Below, piece by piece: positions 7,155-13,150 of a stretch of DNA of 15,833 nt. Every line of letters begins with the position of its first letter. Within the stretch, counting starts at the first letter, position 1. The notes beneath the pieces were generated by a model. It saw nothing but the letters and a program-made list of their open reading frames with translations. It was not told the DNA's origin and made no database searches. This DNA is from Candidatus Bathyarchaeota archaeon (GTDB lineage Archaea; Thermoproteota; Bathyarchaeia; TCS64), in contig WJJC01000060.1 of the NCBI GenBank assembly GCA_014729945.1, forward strand, positions 1 through 15,833. The letters run 5' to 3'. Position numbers and translations under genes: made by a program.

Positions 7155-8378
7155 ATGAAGTACAGGGGTAAACTCACGTTTTTAACAACTATAGTCTTAA
7201 CCATGATAATCGGGTTCAGCGTCCTCTATGAGCCTGAGCCAAGAGTGGTGCTCTACCGTGAACCTCAATATTCCATTAGCACTCCATGGCTGACTTATCG
7301 CGTGGATACAACCCACAGCGGTGTAGCCCCATTAGACTGCAGGGTTGACGAGGGACTGGTGCTGGAGTGGAGAACCCGGCGGCTAAACCGGGCTGAATAC
7401 TCAGCCTCCAAAAGTTCACCTGCGGTAGACCATGATAACCTGTACCTTGGCTTGGACACCGGTGCCCTTGTTGCTGTGAACCGGTTAACAGGTCGAATAA
7501 TTTGGAGTCACTATACTCGTTTCTCCAAGAACGGTATACATGGTTCTCCCACGGTTGACTCAGAGCGTGGACAAGTATATATCGGTGCATATGATGGCTG
7601 GTTATACGCGGTGGACCGTTTATCCGGTGATCTCGTTTGGGAATCTAATCTGGGGGATTTCATCGGGTCATCTCCCACCCTCTTCAATGATACCTTGTAT
7701 ATCGGCGTAGAGATGAGGGGGCCCGATGGATATATCGTAGGCGTAGACGCTGAATCAGGTAGGGAAGTGTTTAGAAGCGAATCCTTGGGCAATCACCCCC
7801 ATAGCACACCAACCGTGGACCCTTACTCTGGTTGTGTCTTCATCGGTGAGAATGACGGCTACTTGCACTGTTACTGGCTCCTGAACCAGTCGGAACGTTG
7901 GCGTTTCAAGACAGGTGGTGCTATCAAGTCCACTGTGGCGGTCAATGGCGGGGTGGTGTATGTTACTTCATGGAGTGGATCTTTGAACGCGGTTAATATC
8001 TCATCAGGTATATCCATCTGGACCCATATCGGAGGATATAGAAGCATGTCTTCTCCCACCATTACTCCTGATGGCAGTATGATCTATTACGGTGACCATG
8101 GCGGCAACTTTTATGCAGTAAACTCCTCCACGGGTGAAAGAATATGGATTTATCAGACAGGTGAACGTATCATGTCATCTCCTACACTTGTTAATTGCAC
8201 TGGTACGGCGATAATCGGATCACATGATGGCTACGTATATCTGTTAGACTCGGCAACAGGCAATATAAAGCAGAAACTAGGATTAAACTCAGGTCTAACC
8301 AGTGTACCTGTCACTGTGGATGATCACCTCTATGTCTTCGATCACTTGGGCTATCTGTACTCTTTCATCAGGGATTAA
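7155..8378 (+). CDS. Secreted or membrane-anchored PQQ-type beta-propeller protein
   Basis: An N-terminal hydrophobic helix (about 8-24, LTFLTTIVLTMIIGFSVLY) after MKYRGK acts as signal peptide or anchor, so the rest probably sits outside the cell. From about 85 to 407 there are eight blade repeats of roughly 42 residues. Each has an S.P start (87, 130, 172, 217, 259, 299, 341, 383), then a VYIG-like strand, a DG.LYAVD turn and a SG...W closing strand. This is the PQQ_2/BamB-like (quinoprotein alcohol dehydrogenase-like) fold. Such propellers in archaea are usually binding or scaffold modules; no PQQ ligand set or catalytic residues can be claimed. Several N-x-S/T sequons would allow S-layer-style glycosylation. 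The 3' end overlaps the opposing 91-codon frame by 11 bases. The partner is unknown. Confidence 0.88.
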   Translation: MKYRGKLTFLTTIVLTMIIGFSVLYEPEPRVVLYREPQYSISTPWLTYRVDTTHSGVAPLDCRVDEGLVLEWRTRRLNRAEYSASKSSPAVDHDNLYLGLDTGALVAVNRLTGRIIWSHYTRFSKNGIHGSPTVDSERGQVYIGAYDGWLYAVDRLSGDLVWESNLGDFIGSSPTLFNDTLYIGVEMRGPDGYIVGVDAESGREVFRSESLGNHPHSTPTVDPYSGCVFIGENDGYLHCYWLLNQSERWRFKTGGAIKSTVAVNGGVVYVTSWSGSLNAVNISSGISIWTHIGGYRSMSSPTITPDGSMIYYGDHGGNFYAVNSSTGERIWIYQTGERIMSSPTLVNCTGTAIIGSHDGYVYLLDSATGNIKQKLGLNSGLTSVPVTVDDHLYVFDHLGYLYSFIRD

Positions 8379-8643
8379 GATATGATCTATACTTGTTCCA
8401 GATCTGCTGAGCTATAGACTTCATCGAGTTCGGTATCCACGGGTCATAGGCCATGGACAGGTGATATGCTTGCAATCTATCCTTAAGTGATGAAGCATCA
8501 TGTGAGGCGAGGTATTCTAATTCTATCTCCATGGCGGTGAAGTGAGCATTGTATATGTATTCCTTGGGTGAATCCATTATTACTTTTTGATCTATTTTTG
8601 AGCCCTTCTTTAACTCGGATATCTCCACTACCTCATGGAGCAT
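8368..8643 (-). CDS. Hypothetical protein, probably the C-terminal fragment of a decayed gene
   Basis: A 91-residue soluble frame, rich in Glu, Lys and His, with a HEVVEISELKK start and a likely all-alpha character. I do not recognise a named family, but the opening reads like the middle of a conserved protein rather than an N-terminus. The same frame stays open upstream of the ATG to about 8700, and an adjacent frame at 8651-8767 encodes plausible sequence that would continue into it (see the pseudogene entry). The ATG at 8643 is preceded by GTGAGGGG a few bases upstream, so this piece could still be translated alone. The 3' end overlaps the propeller gene by 11 bases. It could be a genuine small protein or a remnant; I favour a remnant. 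Confidence 0.5.
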   Translation of the reverse strand: MLHEVVEISELKKGSKIDQKVIMDSPKEYIYNAHFTAMEIELEYLASHDASSLKDRLQAYHLSMAYDPWIPNSMKSIAQQIWNKYRSYLNP

Positions 8644-8650
8644 TAACCCC

Positions 8651-8825
8651 TCACTGGATAGGACTCCTTGAGGCTGGTTTGGTCGTTGTGAAGGTCTCCC
8701 CAGTCATGTAGTCATAGAACTCTCGCACTGTGCATCTAGTATACTGGATTTCTATATTATCCAGCTTCTAATATATTTTCTCCAGTCGCTCGTTGTTCCA
8801 GGGTTTCAGCTCGGAATAACTTCAT
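8651..8825 (-). pseudogene. N-terminal remnant of a broken gene (in-frame TAG, frameshifts)
   Basis: On the minus strand an ATG at 8825 is preceded by a TATA-like AATAAAAAT about 25 nt upstream. One base after that ATG a different frame opens and reads SYSELKPWNNERLEKIY, then TAG (8768-8770), then KLDNIEIQYTRCTVREFYDY and a further 18 residues to TGA at 8651-8653. The next frame over continues as the 91-codon frame that ends at 8368. The pieces look like one protein of about 150 residues interrupted by a +1 shift near the start, one nonsense codon and a second shift before the HEVVEISELK segment. I see decay as the most likely reading. Sequencing error would need three separate mistakes. Pyrrolysine at the TAG is unlikely because TAG is an ordinary stop in neighbouring genes and it would not fix the frameshifts. 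Confidence 0.5.
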
Positions 8826-8856
8826 AGCTAATTAATGAGGAATTTTTATTGATAAG

Positions 8857-9648
8857 TCATGGTTTCTCGGCCACGATTATCATGCTGAATGTGTCCATTG
8901 TCAGGGGGTCCAGTGTGAATCCCCCGTATGACTTTTTATAGCTCCACCCAGCGTCCTGGAACTGTTTCTTCAACTCATTTAACGAGTAAACCCTGTGATT
9001 TATCTCCATTTTTTCTAGAAGTTTTAGATCACCGTTGTTTTCCCTATAATAGTAGGTCCAGTAATTGATCATCCTGCTGGTCTCCAGATCGAGTTTTCTA
9101 TCCATCAACCTAACGAGGTCATCCTCATCCGAGAAGTCACGGGCCTGGAATCTTCTTAGAAGATTATCTTTGTTCACTGTGTGCATTATGAAGACTCCAC
9201 TTGGTCTTGTTAATGCTAATGATTGGCGCAGTATGTTCTCATCTGTCTCCTCGTCCCAGTAGCCCATGGATGTCCATATGTTTATCACGGCGTCGAAACT
9301 TGCTGTCTGGTTTTTGAGTTCTGTGGAGACTTTTCTCATATCTCCTTCTATGAACCGTGTTTGATGTTCTACCTGTTTTTCTTGTGCGTATTTCTTGGCG
9401 TGTTGAATGTAGTCTGGTGAGATGTCCAACCCCACCACGTTGTAATCGTGCTGGGCTAGGGGCACTGCGACTCTGCCAATACCGCAGGCGAGGTCTAATA
9501 TCCTACTCCCTTTGGTGACCCCGTACTCTGTGAAGAGCTTGATGAGTCCATCTATCTCTGAGTCTGTTTTCTTAAATCTCTCTTTTATGGTTCTCTTGAA
9601 GTACTCTGGTTTCTCTATGAATAGTTTCTCTGTCCAGTGTCCAGACAT
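8857..9648 (-). CDS. SAM-dependent methyltransferase, class I
   Basis: Cytosolic Rossmann-fold methyltransferase. SAM-binding motif I is LDLACGIGR at 51-59. The acidic residue at the end of strand 2 is D75 in VVGLDIS. GDMR (102-105) marks the adenine side, and FDAVINIWTSMGYW is motif IV. The N-terminal SGHWTEKLFIEKPEYFKRT and the C-terminal half (about 165-263, with aromatic repeats such as INYWTYYYREN) form the substrate cap. Length 263 aa is usual for small-molecule or quinone-type methyltransferases of this fold, but the substrate cannot be named. ATG is supported by the start of the conserved N-terminal segment. A TATA-like AT stretch (9679-9688) is upstream. The gene is transcribed away from EF-1alpha and follows the pseudogene region's promoter side. 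Confidence 0.88.
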   Translation of the reverse strand: MSGHWTEKLFIEKPEYFKRTIKERFKKTDSEIDGLIKLFTEYGVTKGSRILDLACGIGRVAVPLAQHDYNVVGLDISPDYIQHAKKYAQEKQVEHQTRFIEGDMRKVSTELKNQTASFDAVINIWTSMGYWDEETDENILRQSLALTRPSGVFIMHTVNKDNLLRRFQARDFSDEDDLVRLMDRKLDLETSRMINYWTYYYRENNGDLKLLEKMEINHRVYSLNELKKQFQDAGWSYKKSYGGFTLDPLTMDTFSMIIVAEKP

Positions 9649-9760
9649 TTTTTCAAACCTGTTATGTATATGTGACGATAAATTATATCAGTATCCATAT
9701 CGTGACATAGCCCTTATTTAGAATACCATAAAGCTAAATAAACTGGATTTAGTATGTATT

Positions 9761-9819
9761 AACGGTTCCTCACTGCTCTGAATTCTCCTACCTCTTGCTC
9801 AGGCTTTGGGGAACCGGTT
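9761..9819 (+). other. Long-loop inverted repeat upstream of EF-1alpha
   Basis: AACGGTTCC (9761-9769) can pair with GGAACCGGTT (9810-9819) with one bulged base. Inside the 40-nt loop CTGA (9778-9781) can pair with TCAG (9799-9802). This may be a structured RNA or regulatory site about 100 nt before the EF-1alpha start; no known RNA family is recognised. Confidence 0.25.
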
Positions 9820-9880
9820 TGATAGATAAAACCTAGTTGAAACCGCCTTGTTTTAAAGCAAGTTCTATAAGCATAATAAC

Positions 9881-9890
9881 TATTTTATTA
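9881..9890 (+). promoter_or_regulatory. TATA-like element for EF-1alpha
   Basis: TATTTTATTA is centred about 35 nt before the ATG, predicting a short leader. The leader has AAGGAG (9904-9909) and GAGGT (9913-9917) as ribosome binding site candidates, in keeping with a highly expressed gene. Confidence 0.4.
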
Positions 9891-9920
9891 TCAGTGTAGG
9901 GTAAAGGAGTATGAGGTAAA

Positions 9921-11216
9921 ATGAGTAAAAGGGAGAAGCCTCACATAAATCTGATCATCATCGGTCACGTAGACCACGGTAAATCCACTAGCGTCGGACA
10001 CCTATTCTACGATGCAGGGGCAATACCCGAGAAACAGCTTAAAGACTTTGAGGCAGAAGCAGAAGCACTTGGAAAAGGCAGCTTCAAGTATGCTTGGGTG
10101 CTAGACAAACTGAAAGAAGAACGGGAGAGAGGTCTAACTATTGATCTAGCGTTCTATGAGCTAGAGACCCGTAAGAATGTCTTTACTATCATTGATGCAC
10201 CTGGTCACAGGGACTTTGTTAAGAACATGGTTACGGGGGCCAGCCAGGCGGATGGAGCCATACTCATGATCAGCGCAAAACGCGGTGAATATGAGGCGGG
10301 TACTAACCCCGGTGGACAAACACGTGAGCACGCTTTCCTCGCCAAGACATTGGGGGTGGACCAGATGGTTGTAGCCATCAACAAGATGGATGACCCTAGT
10401 GTTAACTGGAGCGAGACACGGTACGAGGAAGTCAAGGACGGTATGACTCGGCTATTGAAGATGGTGGGCTTTGATACTTCAAACATCCACTTTGTACCCA
10501 CTAGTGGATGGACGGGTGCAAATCTAGTTGAGAAGAGTGACAATATGCCATGGTATGATGGACCCACTCTACTGGAGGCCCTGGATGAGTTCGAGTTACC
10601 ACCCAAACCCACTGATAAACCCCTGAGGATACCGGTCCAAGAGGTCTACAGCATCAAAGGCGTAGGCACCACACCGGTAGGTAAGGTAGAAACAGGTGAG
10701 TTGAAGCCCGGCGATGACCTGATATTCATGCCCAGCGGTCAGCAGGGTAAAGTAAACAGCATCGAGACCCACTACACCAAGATCGATAAGGCCGGACCCG
10801 GTGACAACATCGGCTTCAACATCAAGGGGATACCCAAGGATAAGCTCAGACGAGGAGAAGTGGCGAGTCATCCCAGTGACCCGTGCAGGGTAGCTAAAGC
10901 CTTCAACGGTAGGATATTCATCATAAACCATCCTACAGCTGTGGGTGAGGGATATACCCCTGTACTGCACCTGCATACGGCTCAAGTAGCTGTCCGGTTC
11001 GATAAATTGGTCTCCAAGCTTGACCCGAGGACGGGTCAGACTGTGGAGGAGAACCCGGCTTATCTGAGGACGGGTGAGGCTGCGATTGTGCGCCTTGTGC
11101 CTTTGGTGCCAGTGGCTATGGAGAGTTTCAAGGATTTCCCGCAACTGGGCCGATTTGCGTTGCGTGATATGGGTACTACTATTGGCGCCGGTATCGTGAT
11201 GGAGATCGAGGAATAG
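9921..11216 (+). CDS. tuf: Translation elongation factor 1-alpha (aEF1A)
   Basis: GTPase that carries aminoacyl-tRNA to the ribosomal A site. All G-domain motifs are present: G1 GHVDHGKS (15-22), G2 Thr in RGLTIDLAF (T73), G3 DAPGH (92-96), G4 NKMD (154-157), G5-like TSGW near 199. The segment FKYAWVLDKLKEERERG is the EF-1alpha-specific region that separates it from EF-Tu. Domains II (PLRIPVQEVYSIKGVGTTPVGKVETG, from about 233) and III (to AIVRLVPLVPVAMESF...GRFALRDMGTTIGAGIV) are complete, and 431 aa is normal for archaea. The start is ATG, with GAGGT only 3 nt upstream and AAGGAG further up. The gene stands alone here; the rpsJ (S10) gene that often follows it in archaea is not present. Confidence 0.98.
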   Translation: MSKREKPHINLIIIGHVDHGKSTSVGHLFYDAGAIPEKQLKDFEAEAEALGKGSFKYAWVLDKLKEERERGLTIDLAFYELETRKNVFTIIDAPGHRDFVKNMVTGASQADGAILMISAKRGEYEAGTNPGGQTREHAFLAKTLGVDQMVVAINKMDDPSVNWSETRYEEVKDGMTRLLKMVGFDTSNIHFVPTSGWTGANLVEKSDNMPWYDGPTLLEALDEFELPPKPTDKPLRIPVQEVYSIKGVGTTPVGKVETGELKPGDDLIFMPSGQQGKVNSIETHYTKIDKAGPGDNIGFNIKGIPKDKLRRGEVASHPSDPCRVAKAFNGRIFIINHPTAVGEGYTPVLHLHTAQVAVRFDKLVSKLDPRTGQTVEENPAYLRTGEAAIVRLVPLVPVAMESFKDFPQLGRFALRDMGTTIGAGIVMEIEE

Positions 11217-11250
11217 TTCCCCATTTTTCCATTATTTTCTAAGTCTTTTT
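11217..11250 (+). terminator. Oligo-T terminator region after EF-1alpha
   Basis: Three T-rich tracts (TTTTT, ATTATTTTCT, TCTTTTT) follow the EF-1alpha stop within 35 bases, as is typical for intrinsic archaeal termination. It overlaps the 3' end of the minus-strand micro-ORF. Confidence 0.45.
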
Positions 11251-11348
11251 ATTAATATTATTACGAGGTAGACTGCAAGTATAGTTCCTGCTATTGTTAA
11301 GAGTGGCGCCCACCAGATGAGTCCTGTGGGTGGCTCAGCGTGTATCAT
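11232..11348 (-). CDS. Putative 38-residue single-pass membrane micro-protein
   Basis: The minus strand encodes MIHAEPPTGLIWWAPLLTIA, then GTILAVYLVIILIKRLRK and TAA. This is a short polar N-terminus, a Trp-Trp interfacial pair, one transmembrane helix (about 14-33) and a basic KRLRK end. It looks like a small membrane subunit with the C-terminus inside by the positive-inside rule. GGGATCA lies about 10 nt before the ATG as a weak ribosome binding site. It sits convergent to EF-1alpha with a gap of 15 bases. I know no named family. The topology is clean for such a short frame, but a chance ORF is still possible. Confidence 0.45.
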   Translation of the reverse strand: MIHAEPPTGLIWWAPLLTIAGTILAVYLVIILIKRLRK

Positions 11349-11652
11349 ATTGTATTGATCCCTTTTCCATGTTTAAGAAATTCTCTACTGTTTTAATCTG
11401 GTGATGTGAACTTGGATTTTCTCCATACCCTCTTCCCGTGACCAGTGGATGTTTCGCTAACGGTTGGTTCTCTGTCTCTGTTTAGCTCTTGTTTGAAGCC
11501 TAGAAGGTATAATTTAACATATTTTATATGTCAATTAACATAGTTTGTATATTGTCAAGTTTACCTCTATCTTTGTACAAGTGAAATATATTTTCTGATG
11601 TTGGGGGACTGATTATTTTGGATTTTTTTCAGGAAAATAGGGTGGTAATGGG
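11349..11652. other. Intergenic region without a recognised gene, 304 bases
   Basis: T-rich on the plus strand and lying between two minus-strand genes. Apart from the palindromic repeat at 11514-11558 I see no gene or RNA. A promoter for the 38-residue frame would have to lie here on the minus strand; no distinct TATA element stands out close to it. Confidence 0.5.
11514..11558 (+). repeat. Tandem imperfect repeat with a palindromic unit
   Basis: Unit 1 (11514-11534) reads TTAACATAT-TTT-ATATGTCAA, a 21-bp palindrome with one mismatched pair. It is followed at once by unit 2 (11535-11558), which shares TTAACATA at the left and GTCAA at the right with an altered centre. The layout resembles a pair of dimeric regulator sites, although no plus-strand gene starts nearby. 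Confidence 0.45.
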
Positions 11653-12825
11653 TTAGAGTTGGTTTACTGCTTTCTCTAGGTTCTCAAGTGCTTGTTCCAG
11701 TGTTGCTCTAGGACAGGCGAGGTTGAACCTCATGAACATGGAGCCCCCGGTTCCGAACAATGTTCCTTCATCCAGCCATAGTTTTGCTTTCTTTAGCATA
11801 AACTCATTGAGCTCTTCGTCGTCCATATCCAAGGCGCTGCAGTCAACCCACGCTAGGTAAGTTCCCTCCAGTGGGTATAGCTTAAGCTGGGGTATTTTCT
11901 TGGCGAGGAACTCCTCAAAGTATTCTAAGTTACTACGTAGATAATCTAAGGCTTCGTCTAGCCATGGCTCGGCTTTGTTATAGGCGGCGTCTTGAGCTAC
12001 CATCCCGAAGATGTTGCTGTGTCCGCTACCTTTGGAGACTTGTGCCTTGAAGTCTTCTCTGAGTTTCTTGTTGGGTATGATAGCGTTGGCGTTGGTTAAG
12101 CCGGCTAGGTTGAAGGTCTTGCTGGGTGCTACTAGTGTTATTGTTCGCTGCATTGCGTCCTCTGAGACGATGGCGGTGGGTGTGTGCTTAATGTCTCCGA
12201 GAATGAGATCATTATGGATCTCGTCGCTGATGATCAAGATATCCTTCTCCTTACATATCTCTGCGAGTTTCTCTAGTTCCCCGCGTTTCCATACCCTACT
12301 CACCGGGTTGTGAGGACTGCAGAGGATAATCATCTTTGTCCGGTCATCTATCTTCTCCTCCAAGTCCTCAAAATCCATCTCATAGTATCCACCTTTGTCT
12401 ATAAGTGGGTTTTCGATTATCTGTCGCCCTGTGTTGAGTATCTGATTCTTGAATGGGTAGTATACGGGTGGCTGGATGACTACTTTGTCACCTGGCTGAG
12501 AGTAGGCTTGAATTGCGATGGTGAATCCAGCTACTACGCCAGGGGTCCATACTATCCAGTCTTTCTCGACGCCTTTCCAGTTATGGCGCTTATCCATCCA
12601 GTTAATGAGCCCGGTGTGATACCCCTCCGGGGGTACCGTATACCCATAGATGGGGTGGGCTGCTCTTTCTTTTAGGGCTTCTACTATCTCCGGTGCGACG
12701 GCGAAGTCCATGTCCGCGACCCATAGGGGGATTAGGTCGTCTAATCCGGTTAGTTGTTTCATAAGGGTCCATTTAGCGGAGTTTTTGGTGGTTCTGTCTA
12801 TTACTGTGTCAAAGTCATATGCCAA
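11653..12825 (-). CDS. MalY/PatB-type PLP enzyme (cystathionine beta-lyase / aminotransferase)
   Basis: Fold-type I pyridoxal-phosphate enzyme of the MalY/PatB group, which usually performs C-S beta-elimination on cystathionine or cysteine; some members transaminate. The opening YDFDTVIDRTTKNSAKW and PLWVADMDF (33-41) are the group's signatures. The cofactor site shows Y122/Y123 after PPVYYPF, CSPHNP with N173, D201 in SDEIHNDL, and the Schiff-base K236 in SKTFNLAGL. A substrate-carboxylate Arg lies in MFMRFNLACPR near the C-terminus. Length 390 is normal. The start is TTG because the protein then begins exactly at the conserved N-terminus. It diverges from the M20 peptidase region, suggesting but not proving shared regulation in amino-acid or sulfur metabolism. 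Confidence 0.92.
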   Translation of the reverse strand: MAYDFDTVIDRTTKNSAKWTLMKQLTGLDDLIPLWVADMDFAVAPEIVEALKERAAHPIYGYTVPPEGYHTGLINWMDKRHNWKGVEKDWIVWTPGVVAGFTIAIQAYSQPGDKVVIQPPVYYPFKNQILNTGRQIIENPLIDKGGYYEMDFEDLEEKIDDRTKMIILCSPHNPVSRVWKRGELEKLAEICKEKDILIISDEIHNDLILGDIKHTPTAIVSEDAMQRTITLVAPSKTFNLAGLTNANAIIPNKKLREDFKAQVSKGSGHSNIFGMVAQDAAYNKAEPWLDEALDYLRSNLEYFEEFLAKKIPQLKLYPLEGTYLAWVDCSALDMDDEELNEFMLKKAKLWLDEGTLFGTGGSMFMRFNLACPRATLEQALENLEKAVNQL

Positions 12826-12844
12826 TGTTATCTCTTCGTGATAG

Positions 12845-13150
12845 TTGTCTGGTAATATATGGTTTACCCCGTGGCTAAGCGTTATGAGGCTTGTTTTGTT
12901 TGAGATAGTATACGTGATGATTTACTGGCTTACTGGTCTTACCTATTATAACTCTAGTACTGTAGGTATATTGACTACCCTGTGGATCTTCCTGATTTTG
13001 CTCCCGTTGATCTTAGTTTACTGGAGTATTAGACTATTCCCGGGGATCATCGTGGGCCCTATTACTACTATTACGGTTTTTAAGAATGCGATTTTAAGTA
13101 GTTTTCTAATATCTCGGGCGTCTTGTTTACCGTATGTTAAGCAGTGTTGA
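12845..13150 (+). CDS. Possible small membrane protein (101 codons, uncertain)
   Basis: An open frame from TTG at 12845 (or ATG at 12884-12886, MRLVLFEIVYVMIYW) with two or three hydrophobic stretches: LVLFEIVYVMIYWLTGLTYY, ILTTLWIFLILLPLILVYW and LFPGIIVGPITTITV. No family is recognised. In favour: a clean open frame with credible helices filling a gap that is otherwise empty. Against: the T/G-rich plus strand here gives hydrophobic translations by chance, and the start is weak. The 3' end runs over the TATA-like element of the M20 gene and overlaps its first 17 bases. I keep it as a low-confidence gene. Confidence 0.35.
   Translation: MSGNIWFTPWLSVMRLVLFEIVYVMIYWLTGLTYYNSSTVGILTTLWIFLILLPLILVYWSIRLFPGIIVGPITTITVFKNAILSSFLISRASCLPYVKQC
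13104..13111 (+). promoter_or_regulatory. TATA-like element for the M20 peptidase
   Basis: TTCTAATA is centred about 26 nt before the ATG at 13134, and no Shine-Dalgarno motif precedes that ATG. This is the layout of a leaderless archaeal promoter. Confidence 0.4.

Larger units (their letters stand above)
9649..9920. other. Divergent intergenic region upstream of EF-1alpha and the methyltransferase
   Basis: 272 bases without a gene. It holds a minus-strand TATA-like TATAATTTAT (9679-9688) for the methyltransferase, a plus-strand TATTTTATTA (9881-9890) for EF-1alpha, and a long-loop inverted repeat (9761-9819). A near-palindrome CTTGTTTTAAAGCAAG with one mismatched pair is around 9847-9862. 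Confidence 0.5.

Noticed and set aside
8768..8770. TAG as a pyrrolysine codon
   Set aside because: TAG is the normal stop of the FAH, dUTPase, exported-protein and EF-1alpha genes here, no pyrrolysine genes are visible, and the surrounding frame also needs frameshifts, so decay is simpler.
10205..11144. Minus-strand open frames of 135 and 182 codons inside EF-1alpha
   Set aside because: Fully contained antisense in a highly conserved gene, with no start signals and low-complexity translations.
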